This document shows positions 45,103 to 55,164 of a stretch of DNA of 64,000 nt, piece by piece; the stretch's first letter is position 1; each line of letters opens with the position of its first letter. The position numbers and the translations under genes were made by a program. Source of the DNA: Planctomyces sp. SH-PL62. Its GTDB lineage: Bacteria; Planctomycetota; Planctomycetia; Isosphaerales; Isosphaeraceae. The stretch lies in NCBI RefSeq assembly GCF_001610895.1, contig NZ_CP011273.1, forward strand, positions 124,001-188,000. Direction: 5' to 3'. Under the pieces are notes generated by a model that saw only the letters and a list, made by a program, of their open reading frames with translations, searched no databases and was not told the DNA's origin.

Positions 45103-46611
45103 ATGACGGTTAATCAGGTGGAGCCTGTCGGCAAGGTTCGGACGAAGATCGTCGCGACGGTGGGGCCCGCCTCGCGCGATCCCGCCATGTTGCGCCGATT
45201 GGTCGAGGCCGGGGTGGACGTGTTCCGGCTGAACTTCTCGCACGGCTCCCATGAGGAGCACTCTCGGACGTTTCAGGCGATCCAGGACATCAACCGGGAG
45301 ATGGGGCGGCAGGTCGCGGTGTTGCAGGACCTCTGCGGCCCCAAGATCCGACTGGGGACCATCGCCGGCGACGTGGCGGCCTGCGACCTCGACGCCGAGT
45401 TCGTGTTGACCTCGAACCCGATCTCGCCGGACGATCCGCGCGAGCTGACCTGCACCTACCAAGAGCTCGCCGACGACCTGGAGATCGGCCAGACCGTCCT
45501 CTTCGCCGACGGCACGGTCGGGATGGTCGTGCTGGAGAAGCGGCCGGGCTGGGTGCGGATGAAGGTCACGCTCCCCGGTCGGATCCGGTCCAACCAGGGG
45601 ATCAACGTCCCCGGCGCGGCGCTGAGCGTCTCGGCGCTGACCCCCAAGGACCTGGCCGACCTGGAGTGGACGGCCAACCACGCGGTCTCCTACGTGGGCC
45701 TCTCGTTCGTGCGGCACGCCGCCGACGTGACCCGGCTCCGCGCCGAACTGCAGACCCGGGGGAGCCGCGCCCGGATCATCGCCAAGATCGAGAAGCCCCA
45801 GGCGGTCGCCAACCTGGAGTCGATCGTGGCCGAGGCCGACGGCGTGATGGTGGCCCGCGGCGACCTGGGCGTCGAGATCGACGTGGCCAAGGTCCCGGCG
45901 GTCCAGAAGCGGATCATCGAGATCTGCCACCGGGCCCGCGTGCCGGTCATCACGGCGACCCAGATGCTCAACAGCATGGAGTCGTCCAGCCGCCCCACCC
46001 GGGCCGAGGCGTCGGACGTCTTCAACGCCGTGCTCGACGGGTCCGACGCGGTCATGCTCTCGGGCGAGACGGCGATCGGGATGTATCCCGTGGATGCCGT
46101 CACCACCATGAGCCAGATCGCCTACGAGGCCGAGAACCTCGTTTTCTCGCGTTCCCATTCGGGCCGCGGCGGCTGGCCGATGACGGCCGAGACCTGCCGG
46201 GACTGCCCGTGCGGGCCGTCGGGGACGGTCGCCCGCGCCGGCCAGGTGCTGCCGATCACCGAGGCGGTCGTCGAGGCCGCCAGCCAGGTCGCCGCCACCC
46301 TCCGCGCCCGGCTCATGGTCGTCGCCACCCACTCCGGCCGCACCGCCTTGGCCCTCTCCAAGCAGCGCGCCGCCACGCCCACCCTGGCCCTGACCGACGA
46401 CCAGGAGGTCGCCCTGGCCATGGCCCTCTACTGGGGCGTCACCGCCTTGCACATCCCCGAGATCTTCGACACCGGCCAGGTCCTCGCCTTCGCCGACGAG
46501 TGGTGCCGCCAGCACGACCTGATCGACACCGGCGACCGCCTCGTCGTCGTCCGCGGCGTCATCCCCGACAACCCCAACCACAACGCCATCCTCGTCCACG
46601 AGGTCGAGTGA
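45103..46611 (+). CDS. pyk: Pyruvate kinase
   Basis: The 502-residue enzyme converts phosphoenolpyruvate and ADP to pyruvate and ATP, the last step of glycolysis. KIVATVGPASRD is the N-terminal barrel start, VFRLNFSHGSHEEH the substrate-binding Asn-Ser-His, IIAKIEKPQAV carries the catalytic Lys, VMVARGDLGVEI the metal-binding region, TATQMLNSM and SGETAIGMYPVDAV follow. The C-terminal domain (about 385-502) has the usual effector-site fold. Residues 349-375 contain an insertion with three Cys (AETCRDCPCGPSG) between barrel and C-domain, which is not in the common form and may be surface-exposed. Confidence 0.95.
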   Translation: MTVNQVEPVGKVRTKIVATVGPASRDPAMLRRLVEAGVDVFRLNFSHGSHEEHSRTFQAIQDINREMGRQVAVLQDLCGPKIRLGTIAGDVAACDLDAEFVLTSNPISPDDPRELTCTYQELADDLEIGQTVLFADGTVGMVVLEKRPGWVRMKVTLPGRIRSNQGINVPGAALSVSALTPKDLADLEWTANHAVSYVGLSFVRHAADVTRLRAELQTRGSRARIIAKIEKPQAVANLESIVAEADGVMVARGDLGVEIDVAKVPAVQKRIIEICHRARVPVITATQMLNSMESSSRPTRAEASDVFNAVLDGSDAVMLSGETAIGMYPVDAVTTMSQIAYEAENLVFSRSHSGRGGWPMTAETCRDCPCGPSGTVARAGQVLPITEAVVEAASQVAATLRARLMVVATHSGRTALALSKQRAATPTLALTDDQEVALAMALYWGVTALHIPEIFDTGQVLAFADEWCRQHDLIDTGDRLVVVRGVIPDNPNHNAILVHEVE

Positions 46612-46633
46612 CCGCGTCGCCCCCGCCGAACCT

Positions 46634-46659
46634 CCCCCGGCCCGCACGAAGGTCGGGGG
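46634..46659 (+). terminator. Hairpin after pyruvate kinase
   Basis: CCCCCGGCC and GGTCGGGGG form a 9-bp stem with one G-T pair and an 8-nt loop, 22 bp past the pyk stop. No T-tract follows, so the call is tentative. Confidence 0.4.
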
Positions 46660-46906
46660 TCCAGTACGCGAGGGAGGCCGCGCGTCGGACCTCGTGCGTG
46701 GCGCATCACAAGAACCTGGCGTCGCGATCCACCACTTCCCAGGCCTTCACGGCGGGCGGCCTTCATGCATCTTGGTGAGCGGACCGCATGGATTCGCCGG
46801 GCGGCTTCGGCCTGACCGGGCCGTGAGGCCGCCCCAAGGCCCCGCAACTCGACGCGGCCGGCCCACGAGGTCGTCGGGATCGCCGAACCTGCGAGATCAA
46901 GCCGCC

Positions 46907-47623
46907 ATGAACCTCCTCGGGTCCGCTCTCGTTCTGGCTTTGATAGGATTTCCCATCGCGTGGATCGTTTCCGAGTTCCGATGCGGCCGCGGGGTGCGGA
47001 TCTTGCTTGGGATCAACGCGATGGCGGTCGTGACCGTCGCGGCGTCGACCCTCTGGGCGACCCTTTTGTACCTCCAATACAACGCGGATTTCGGGTTCGC
47101 GACTCAGGGTTTGATCGATGCTTCCATCGAGCAGATCGAGGACGGCCACCTGGACCGCGTCCTGAAGGCCTGGAGGGGGTTGAACGCCCCGCCCTACGAG
47201 AACCGCGCCCGATACCCGGAACTGGCGGCCGAGGCGACCGCTCTGATTCGCGGCGAGAAGCCCTTCACGCCCGGCACGCGTTGGGACGCAGGGCCTTTCG
47301 ATCGCGAAACCTGGGCCGGGCACTGGGAGAGCGATACGGGCCACTGGATCGTCGTGGACCGCTCGGTGTTGAGCGTGTACGGCCCTGAGAGGATGCAAGC
47401 CGTCACCCTGTCCGACGACTTCAAGACGCTCACTTTCCACAAGGGTGGGCAGTGGCGTCACACCCTGACCCTGATCGGCAAGTCTGAGCTGACGCACGAA
47501 TGGTTCGACCTGACCCGCCAGCAGGTTTGGCGAACGGAGCCGATGCATAAGCTCGTACGAGCCATCGAGGAACAAGTTCCGGTGGCCCCGCAGGATGCGA
47601 GAGAATCGAAACCCGGGCCGTGA
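46907..47623 (+). CDS. Membrane protein of unknown function
   Basis: The 238-residue product starts at ATG 46907 (MNLLGSALVLALIGFPIAWI). Two membrane helices lie at about 2-19 and 30-53 (VRILLGINAMAVVTVAASTLWATLLYL), so the mature domain (about 60-238) should face the periplasm or cytoplasm as a soluble part. It contains GTRWDAGPFDRETWAGHWES and ends in a Pro/Glu tail. The soluble part has beta-strand character. I recognise no family. The MITE-like element at 47653-47846 begins 30 bp after its stop codon. Confidence 0.6.
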   Translation: MNLLGSALVLALIGFPIAWIVSEFRCGRGVRILLGINAMAVVTVAASTLWATLLYLQYNADFGFATQGLIDASIEQIEDGHLDRVLKAWRGLNAPPYENRARYPELAAEATALIRGEKPFTPGTRWDAGPFDRETWAGHWESDTGHWIVVDRSVLSVYGPERMQAVTLSDDFKTLTFHKGGQWRHTLTLIGKSELTHEWFDLTRQQVWRTEPMHKLVRAIEEQVPVAPQDARESKPGP

Positions 47624-47982
47624 CGCCGGCGAGCTGGACGGCCCTCCCCGAGACTCCTCACTTAACTCCACCGGGTTGTGGCGGAAAACCCTCGGGTGCC
47701 ACGGGTTCGGAGAACCCGTGGATCGGCATCGGCCCCCTCCCGAGCCGTCGCCGAGACCCCCCGGCCGGTTCACGGGTCCTCCGAACCCGTGGCACCCCGA
47801 TCGACGCCCCTCGACGAGCTTGAGGCGGTGGTGTTAAGTGAGGAGTGCCCCCTCCCCGGTCCGGCGCCAGGACCGGGCCGTCGCTGGCCGCGTCGTCGGC
47901 GCCCGCTTGAGTCGGCCCGACCGTCGGAGTATGTTCACGAAAAGTTGAACCCTCTGGCTTGTCGGGATAGGGAGGCGTCGCG
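47624..47982. other. Intergenic region mostly filled by a MITE-like element
   Basis: About 360 bp without genes. The element at 47653-47846 accounts for more than half; the remainder (47847-47982) should carry the promoter of the dehydrogenase gene. Confidence 0.45.
47653..47846. mobile_element. MITE-like palindromic element, copy 2
   Basis: The 194-bp element has termini ACTCCTCACTTAACTCCACC and GGTGGTGTTAAGTGAGGAGT (one mismatch between arms) and two internal hairpins with CCACGGGTTC / GAACCCGTGG-type arms. It matches the element at 15189-15367 in termini and layout; the inner arms differ by several bases. It contains no gene. Confidence 0.6.
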
Positions 47983-49320
47983 ATGTTCGTGCGGACCGGC
48001 GGTGATCGGCGGGAGTTCCTGCGGGTGGGGGCGTCGGGCGCGGCGCTGGCGATGCTGGGCGAGGCGCCGCGCGCGGCCCTCGGCGCGGGGTTCCGGGCGA
48101 AGAACGAGCGGCCCCGGCTGGCGCTGATCGGCGCGGGGGGCCAGGGGACCTGGGACGCGATCCGCGCCGCCCACTTCGGCGACTTCGTCGCCGTGGCCGA
48201 CGTCCACAAGGGCCACGCCGAGAAGGCCCGCGACAGCGACCGCGTCGGCAAGAAGAAGGCCGAGGCGTTCGAGGACTACCGCAAGATCCTCGACCGCAAC
48301 GACGTCGACGCCGTGATCATCGGCACGCCCGATCACTGGCACACCAAGATCTGCATCGACGCCATGAACGCGGGCAAGGACGTCTACTGCGAGAAGCCCC
48401 TGACCCTCACCATCGACGAGGGCAAGAAGCTCCGCGAGTCGGTCGAGAAGACCGGCCGGGTCCTCCAGGTCGGCTCCCAGCAGCGGAGCGACCACAACAA
48501 GGTCTTCCTGCTGGCCGTCGCCCTGGTGCGCTCGGGGCGGATCGGCAAGATCAAGAAGGTCACGGCGGCGATCGGCGGCGGCCCCTCGGGCGGCCCGTTC
48601 TCCAAAGAAACCCCGCCCCCGGAGCTGAACTGGGACATGTGGCTGGGCCAGGCGCCGAAGGTCGACTACATCGCCAAGCGCGCCGACCCCGACTTCCGCT
48701 GGTGGTATGAATACTCCGGCGGCAAGCTCACCGACTGGGGCGCGCACCACGTCGACGTCGCCCACTGGGGGCTCGACAAGGAGAAGACCGGCCCGACCAC
48801 GATCGAGGTCGAGCGGGCCGTGCTGCCGGTCCCCTACAAGGGGGGCTTCGCGACCGTCGACGACTGCTACAACACCGCGAACAGCTTCCTCGTGAGGGCC
48901 ACCTTCGCCGACGGCGTCCCGCTGGAGATCCGCGACGACACCGAGAACGGCGTGACCTTCCAGGGCGAGGGGGGCCGGATCTTCGTCACCCGCGATCGGA
49001 TCGACCTCGACGGCGGCGCGGTCGCCGCGCTGTACAAGGACCCGATCCCCGAGTCCCTGCTCCGCGACCTGCGTCACGGCAAGCTGGACGACGACCACAT
49101 GGCGAACTTCTTCGCCTGCTGCGGCGACCGGGGCAAGCCGGCCTCGGACGTCTGGAGCCACCACCGCTCCCTCACCACCTGCCACCTGGCGAACATCGCC
49201 ATCCGCCTCGGCGGCCGCAAGCTGACCTGGGATCCGGAGAAGGAGGCCATCGTCGGCGACGACGAGGCCAACGGCTTCCTCTCCCGCCCCCAGCGCGCCG
49301 GCTTCGAGATCGTCGTCTGA
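47983..49320 (+). CDS. Tat-exported Gfo/Idh/MocA-family oxidoreductase
   Basis: The 445-residue protein has a twin-arginine leader (DRREFLRVGASGAALAMLG) and the family's Rossmann domain (PRLALIGAGGQGTWDAI, VAVADV). AVIIGTPDHWHTKICIDAM and GKDVYCEKPLTLTIDEGKKL include the catalytic-type Lys-Pro. The C-terminal domain contains YEYSGGKLTDWGAHHVDVAHW, a conserved block with His residues. It is related to the enzyme at 31488-32870 but clearly divergent. The substrate is probably a sugar; unknown. A strong terminator follows. Confidence 0.88.
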   Translation: MFVRTGGDRREFLRVGASGAALAMLGEAPRAALGAGFRAKNERPRLALIGAGGQGTWDAIRAAHFGDFVAVADVHKGHAEKARDSDRVGKKKAEAFEDYRKILDRNDVDAVIIGTPDHWHTKICIDAMNAGKDVYCEKPLTLTIDEGKKLRESVEKTGRVLQVGSQQRSDHNKVFLLAVALVRSGRIGKIKKVTAAIGGGPSGGPFSKETPPPELNWDMWLGQAPKVDYIAKRADPDFRWWYEYSGGKLTDWGAHHVDVAHWGLDKEKTGPTTIEVERAVLPVPYKGGFATVDDCYNTANSFLVRATFADGVPLEIRDDTENGVTFQGEGGRIFVTRDRIDLDGGAVAALYKDPIPESLLRDLRHGKLDDDHMANFFACCGDRGKPASDVWSHHRSLTTCHLANIAIRLGGRKLTWDPEKEAIVGDDEANGFLSRPQRAGFEIVV

Positions 49321-49349
49321 CGCTCCCGCCCGCCGCGATTCGAATGCGA

Positions 49350-49395
49350 ACGGCCCCGTCCCGGATGGGGGGACGGGGCCGTCGCTTCGCTTTTT
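49350..49395. terminator. Strong terminator between converging genes
   Basis: A 13-bp perfect stem (ACGGCCCCGTCCC, 49350-49362, and its complement 49370-49382) with a 7-nt loop is followed on the plus strand by CGCTTCGCTTTTTC. It lies between the Gfo/Idh/MocA gene (+) and the PEP-CTERM gene (-). Confidence 0.75.
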
Positions 49396-49410
49396 CAGAG
49401 CCCGCGTCGC

Positions 49411-50121
49411 TCAGGCGACGGGCGGCTTGGCACCCCGCCGGGTCCGGCGGTAGCCGAAGAGGCCCATCGCTCCCATGCCGACCGCGGCCGAGACGAGGCT
49501 CGCGGGCTCGGGCACGAAGTTCTGGCCGGTGAGCCCGATCATGTTTTGATACGAGCCCACCGGGTCGATCACGAAGAGCTTCGCGAGGCCTTCGCCGTAG
49601 AACGTTCCGCCGTCATAGCCGGCGAAGGTGATGAACGAGGAGTACTGGTTGTTGACCGCCGTGTTGCCGCCGGTATAGCTGAAGTTCTGGTCCATGGTGT
49701 ACCAGATCGCCAGCGCCAGGGCGGAATTCGCGGTCGAGTCGCCGCCGCCGTGGGTCACCAGCAGGTAGGCCAGCCGGTTGCCGACGTCCGAGAAGCTCGA
49801 ATGGGTGAAGAAGGACTGGCCCACGGTGTTCAGTTCCAGGACCGAGCTGGCGTAGATGGTGTCCGGCCCCCAGCCGACCTGGACGTCGGGCGAGACGCAG
49901 AAGCCGGCGAACGCGGGACCCGCGGGGCCGGTCGGCGTCAGGGTGAAGGCGCCCGCGCCGCCGGTCTCCGAACCCGTCCCGCTCCCGGTCGAATAGGTCA
50001 TGTTGACGTTCACGCCGCCGTTGAACTGGCTGATCAAGGTCGCATCGGCGTGGGCGGCCCCCGCGCCAAGACCCGCCGAGAGGACGACCGCCGCAACCGA
50101 ACCGAGAAGTGATCGCATCAT
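49411..50121 (-). CDS. PEP-CTERM sorting-domain protein
   Basis: The 236-residue exported protein starts at ATG 50121 (MMRSLLGSVAAVVLSAGLGAG, signal peptide) and ends with a PEP-CTERM signal: VPEPASLVSAAVGMGAMGLF then YRRTRRGAKPPVA. The middle has beta-strand-rich and Thr/Gly-rich segments (LISQFNGGVNVNMTYSTGSG). It resembles extracellular-matrix-type PEP-CTERM proteins. An ATG at 50247 further upstream would precede the signal and was not used. GGAG lies before the start. Confidence 0.83.
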   Translation of the reverse strand: MMRSLLGSVAAVVLSAGLGAGAAHADATLISQFNGGVNVNMTYSTGSGTGSETGGAGAFTLTPTGPAGPAFAGFCVSPDVQVGWGPDTIYASSVLELNTVGQSFFTHSSFSDVGNRLAYLLVTHGGGDSTANSALALAIWYTMDQNFSYTGGNTAVNNQYSSFITFAGYDGGTFYGEGLAKLFVIDPVGSYQNMIGLTGQNFVPEPASLVSAAVGMGAMGLFGYRRTRRGAKPPVA

Positions 50122-50336
50122 CAAGTGGCTCTCCAGCACGCTTTCCAATTCATCCGCCATTCGATTCCGTCCACGCTTTTCTTCGCTGACACGCTTCTTA
50201 CGACCGCGACCCGACGCCGGACGCCGACGTCGCCGAAATCCATCCACGCGCGCGGAAGCGGCCCCGCGCGTCGTCCCGAGACGACGGGGGCCGCCATGCG
50301 TGGCGTTCCGAGGACGCGCCGCGACGTTCCGAGGGG

Positions 50337-53300
50337 TCAGTCGCCGAGATCAAGCCGCCGCAGTGCGTCTTCCAGCGCGTCGAGGTCCCAGAACTCGACG
50401 GCGGGGTCCGCGCCGAGGACCGCCAGCCGGCGGCCGTCGGGACGGAAGGCGAGGGCGAAGGTCCGCCCGCTCGGCCCGGGGAGCCGGTAGGAGGGGCGTG
50501 GGGAGGAGGGGACGTCGAGGTCCCAGAACTGGACCCCCTGCTGCGAGCCGGCCGCGAGCCGACGGCCGTCGGGCGAGAAGGTCAGGGCCGTCGCGACGGC
50601 TTCCGGCTCGTCCGGTCGCGGGGCGATCCGGCCCACGACCGTGAGCCGAAGGGCGTCCATCAGGACGATGGAGCCGGTGCCGTCGCTGATCGCCAGCAGG
50701 CCGCCGTCGGGGCTGAGGGCGATCGCCGAGGGGTTGGCGGGGGGGGCGTCCACCCAGGATTCGACGGTCGCCTCGACCCGGTCCTCGGTCCGTCGCAGCG
50801 ACCACGCCTGGACCGACGGGGGCGTTCCGAAGACGAGGTAGAGCCGATCGGAGGCCGGTGCGATCTGGAACGACCGGAGCCGACCCCACGGCGAAGCCCA
50901 CGGCGGCGTTTCCGCCGGCCCGGGGGGGCGAAGGCGTTTGTCGTGGGGCGCGGGGGGGCCGACGACGGGGCGCTGGGCCGGGCCCCGCCGGCGGGCGTCG
51001 TCGGAAGGCCCGGACGCCCACGGGGGCGCGAGGCCGCTCAAGGCCTCGTCGACCCTCGTCAGGGGGAGCAGCCGGTCGGGCCGATCGGGTTCCCAGAGGT
51101 AGAGGGAGCGGCCCCGCGCCAGGACCAGGGTCCTGCGGTCGCCGGCGCGGGCCAGGGCGCCGACGACGGCGGCGACGGGGGGCCGACCACGTCCTGGCGG
51201 GCGATCGTCTCGGACTGGGCCGCGGACAGGCGGTAGGCCGCGACGGCCGCCTCGGACGCGGCTCGGGGCTCGCTCCAGAGCCAGACGTCGCCGGCGAGGT
51301 CGGCGATCGCCAGCAGGCCGTCGTCCCGGAAGGCGATCGAGACGGGTCGGGAGTCGAGGCCCCCGACCAGGGTCCGCACGGCCGGTTCGTGGATCGTCCA
51401 CGACGACGTCGTGAGGTTCCGGCCGCCGGCGGCCAGGGTGCGGCCGTCCGCCGAGAAGGCCAGGTCCGCGACCGGGTCGGCGGCGGAGAGGACCGCGACG
51501 AGCTTGTGGGTCAGGGCGTCCCAGAGTTCCACCTGGGGGCCGACGAACGAGGCCGCCGCCAGCAGGGTCCCCTGGGGATTGAACTGGAGCCGGACGACCG
51601 GGCTCTGCGAGGACGAGAGGCTGGTGACGAAGCCGGCGGCGTCGGGGTTCGCGAGGTTCCAGAGCTGGATCGTCCCCTCGGAGGCCGCGGCCAGCAGGTC
51701 CCGCCCCCCCAGGGCCAGCGCCCGGACGTCGGCCGGGGCCTCGATCGCGCGGATCTCGCCGCCGTCCTCGGTCGACAACAGCCGGATGGTGGTCGCGCCC
51801 GAGGCGGTCACGGCCAGGGTCTTGCCGTCGACCGAGACGGCGACCATCGGGGGCATCGGGTAGCGGCCTTCCAGGTCCAGGTCGAGCACCCTGGCGTGGG
51901 GTTCGGAGGGTTCGAGGTCCCAGAGGACCACGCGATAGTCGCGCCGGGGGCCGAGGTTGTCGAAGGAAGGGGGCGTCGGCGGTCCCTCGCGGGGCTCGAC
52001 CTCCATCTCGACGGACGCCAGCCGCTTGCCGGTCGGCTCGCCGAAGACCCCCACGACGCGGCCGGCGCCCCGGTCCAGCTCCCGGACGAGGCCGCCGGTG
52101 GCGGCGTCCACGAGCAGGATCGACGCGCCCTCCTCCGGGACGACCGCCAGGTTCGAGCCGCAGGGGGCGAGCCGATCGCCCCAGCCCCACCACCAGCCCC
52201 CCCGTCGCGGCGACGCGCCGCCTCCCCCGGAGCCGCGGCCTCCCGACGGCGGGGGCTCGTCGCGGGGGTCGACCCTGGCGAGCTTGCGGAGGGCGACCGC
52301 GTCGCCTCGGCGGCGGCAGGCCACGTCCCAGAACGCCAGTTCCTCGCCGTCGATCGAGGCGGTCAGGGAGGTGAGCCGCGAGCCGGCGGCGCCCAGGACG
52401 ACGTCGCGGGTCGGGCCGGTCGCCAGGTCGACGCGGGGCTCGACGTCGCGGAGGATGAGGAATTCGGCGGCCTCGTCGCGGAGGCTGGCCTTCATCGCGG
52501 GGGCGGGCTCCAGGGCGGCCGCCTGCTTCAAGAGGTCGAGCCCCAGGCCGCGGCGGTCGGGGGCGTCGGTGCGTCGGACCAGCTCGGCGTGCCGCCAGAG
52601 CCCCGTCCGCAGGGCGGCCTGGGTCTCGCGCATCGCCTCCTCGGTCTTGGCGAGCGCCGCGTCGGCCCTGTGCAGGGCCTCGACCTTCAGGTCCCGCTCC
52701 TGCTCGGCGAGGTCGCGCTCCTTGACGACGCGGTGGTAGGCGAACGCGGCGACCGCCAGGATGATCAGGCTGGCGGCGGCCGTGACCGAGCTGATGCCTG
52801 GATGCCGCCGCAAGACGCGCCAGGCCCGGCCGGGGAGGCTGATCCGCCGGGCCTTGACGGGCTCTCGGTTGAGGAATCGGGCGAGGTCGGCGGCGAGGTC
52901 GGCGGCCGTGGCGTAGCGGTCGGCGGGCCGCTTCGCCAGCGACTTGAGGACGATCGTCTCCAGGTCGCGGGGTATTCGGGAGTCGATCGCGCGAGGCGGG
53001 GCCGGCTCGCGGCCGGCGATCTGGTCGAGCAGCTCGGCGGCGCTGGAGCCGTCGAACGGCGGCCGGAGGGTCAGCAGCTCATAGAGGGTGGCGCCCAGGC
53101 TGTAGACGTCGGTCCGGCCGTCGATCACGCCGGTCCGGCCCTGCTCGGGGCTCATGTAGCGGGGCGTGCCGAGGATGCCGTCGTGGTGGGTCAGGCCGGG
53201 GTCGGCCAGCCGCCTGGCCAGGCCGAAGTCGGCGACCCAGATGGACCCCGCGGCGTCGATCAGGAGGTTCGACGGCTTGACGTCGCGATGGATGACCCCG

Positions 53301-54223
53301 TGCTGATGGGCGTGGTCGAGCGCCTCGGCCGCCTCGCGCCCCACCCGGGCCGCCCATCGGTAGTAGGACGAGCCGCGAGGGGGCTCGAACGGGGGCGCGG
53401 ACTCGTCCTCGCGGGGGCGGGCGACGGCCAGCGCGGTCGCCGCGCCCGACCGGGAGAGCCGGGAGAGGGAATGGCCGTGGGACCAGGTCGGGGTGGGGTC
53501 GTCGGCGATCTGCGAACGGGGGCCGGGCGCGGGCGAGCGTCGCGTCCAAGGGAGTCCGGAGGAGGCCCGCGACCAGGCCCGCAGGAACTTCGTGGCGGAG
53601 GAGGAGGAGTTCCGCCCGCCGGTCTCGCTCCAGCGTCCCGCGCCGCTGCCGCGCTCGCGGCGGAGCCAGCGGACCACGCTGTCGAGGCCGCTCCCCTCGA
53701 TCCGCTGCATGGCGTAGTAGCAGAGCCCGCCGACCTGGCCGACGTCGAAGACGGGGACGATGTGGGTGTGGTGGAGCCCGGCGGCGGTGCGGGCCTCGTT
53801 CAGGAAGCGGCGGCGGGCCGAGGAGTCGGGGGCCGCGTGGGTCCCCAGCACCTTGAGGGCCACCGGGCGGTCGAGGCCGACGTGGACGGCCTCGTAGACG
53901 GTCCCCATGCCGCCGCGTCCCAACTCTCGGACGACGCGGTAGCCGGCGATCCGGCGGCCCGACTCGATGTTCCGGCCGGGCCCCGAGTCCCCCGAGACGG
54001 CCGATCCGCTGCCGCCGCCGACCAGGCCGTGGACCAGCTCCAGGCCTTCGAGCGCCGCGCGGACGTCGGCCCCGAGGTCGCCGTAGCGGGCGGCGAAGGT
54101 CTCGGCGGCCGGGGCCTCGCCGCGCTCGATCAGTTCGAGATAGAGCTCGATCGCCTCCCCCAGACGGTCGTCGTCGTCGAAGGGGGTGAGGTCGGAGGCG
54201 GCGTCGTCAGCCGGCTGGGTCAT
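50337..54223 (-). CDS. Ser/Thr protein kinase with membrane helix and WD40-like repeats, frameshifted at a C6 run
   Basis: The kinase domain (about 85-440) has VVRELGRGGMGTVYEAVHVG, an ALKVL Lys, HRDVKPSNLLID, VADFGLARR and GTPRYMSPEQG, all needed for activity. A 90-residue Ser/Arg/Pro-rich insertion (about 194-283) lies between the N- and C-lobes. A transmembrane helix (VTAAASLIILAVAAFAY, about 480-500) and a coiled coil lead to WD40-like repeats, for example LQFNPQGTLLAAASFVGPQV. At six G at 51177-51182 (C6 in the mRNA) the frame changes; one more C gives GPPVAAVVGALARAGDRRTL and joins the rest, which ends at 50337 with two more repeats (TALTFSPDGRRLAAGSQQGV). Unrepaired, the protein would have 1054 residues. 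The start at 54223 overlaps the sigma-factor gene by 17 bp. Confidence 0.8.
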
Positions 54224-54878
54224 CGTCGTACCTCAAGGATCCGCCCGGCGGGCCTTCGAGCGAGCGTTTCAGGCGTTTGAGGCCCCGCGCCCAGACGCCT
54301 CGCACCGACTTCCGGCTGAGCCCCACGCGCTCGCCGATCGTCTCGAACGACAGGCCCTCCGCGTGGTAGAGCCAGAGGACGTCGGCCTCTCCCTCGGGGA
54401 GCGCCGCCAAGGCGTCGGCCAGCAGCACGATCAGTTCGCGGCGGCTGACGACCTCGCTCGGGCTGGTCTGGCTGAGGGCCAGCATGTCGAGCAAACGTCC
54501 GCCGCCCCCCCCGTCCCCCCCCTTCTCCGCGCGGCCGCCGTCCCAGGGGGCGTCGAGCGGGACCGCGGCCACCCCCCCGGCCCGCTTCGTGCGGCTGTGG
54601 AAGCGGCCCAGGTCGGCGAGCTTCTGGCCCACCAGCCGCCGCAGCCAGCCCACCAGGGCCGCCTCGTTCTGGCCGGTGAACTGGGGGAACTGGCGGACGA
54701 CCTCGACCAGCGCCTCCTGGACCACGTCGGAGAGTTCCAGGCGCTCGCGGAGCCGGGGGCCCAGGCCGGTCCGGACGACCATCCTCAGGTAGTTCCGGTA
54801 CAGCGCGCACAGCTCGCCGAGCGCCTCGGTCTCCCCGGCGCGGGCCCTGGTCAGCAGCTCGATCGGCCCCTCGGCCAT
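54207..54878 (-). CDS. ECF-type RNA polymerase sigma factor
   Basis: From ATG 54878 (AGGGG upstream; ATG 54899 adds seven residues) the product has 223 residues. Region 2 contains LCALYRNYLRMVVRTGLGP and LSDVVQEALVEVVRQFPQF; region 4 is VLWLYHAEGLSFETIGERVG followed by LSRKSVRGVWARGLKRLKRSL. A Gly-rich linker (about 112-135) joins them. Its stop lies inside the start of the kinase gene, so translation is coupled; the kinase may phosphorylate and control this sigma factor or its anti-sigma system, a common planctomycete arrangement, but no anti-sigma factor is visible. Confidence 0.85.
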   Translation of the reverse strand: MAEGPIELLTRARAGETEALGELCALYRNYLRMVVRTGLGPRLRERLELSDVVQEALVEVVRQFPQFTGQNEAALVGWLRRLVGQKLADLGRFHSRTKRAGGVAAVPLDAPWDGGRAEKGGDGGGGGRLLDMLALSQTSPSEVVSRRELIVLLADALAALPEGEADVLWLYHAEGLSFETIGERVGLSRKSVRGVWARGLKRLKRSLEGPPGGSLRYDDDPAG

Positions 54879-55061
54879 GGCGGTCGCCCCTACTTTCATC
54901 GTCTCAATCTAAGTAGGCGACGCCCCGCAGCCGGCCGGACCGTGCACCCCTCGAAAATCGCCGACGGCCGAGGGTGACGGTCCCGCGGCCTCGATCCCGA
55001 TCCCGATCCCGATCAATCATGGGGAGGACTGGGGCGGTCGGCAAGGCGGGCGGCGGGCGGG

Positions 55062-55103
55062 GCGCATGAAAAAACCCCTGGCGATCGGGAGGATCGCCGG
55101 GGG
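55062..55103 (-). terminator. Rho-independent terminator of the PEP-CTERM gene
   Basis: CCCCTGGCGATC and GATCGCCGGGGG (55075-55086 and 55092-55103) pair with a 5-nt loop and one G-T; reading the minus strand, GGGG is followed directly by six T. It is about 60 bp past the stop codon of the gene at 55165-55821. Confidence 0.75.
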
Positions 55104-55164
55104 TCCGGAGGAAAAGTCGTCGTGACGACTCGTCGTGTCGAGAGGAGCGGCCGATCGGCCGGGC

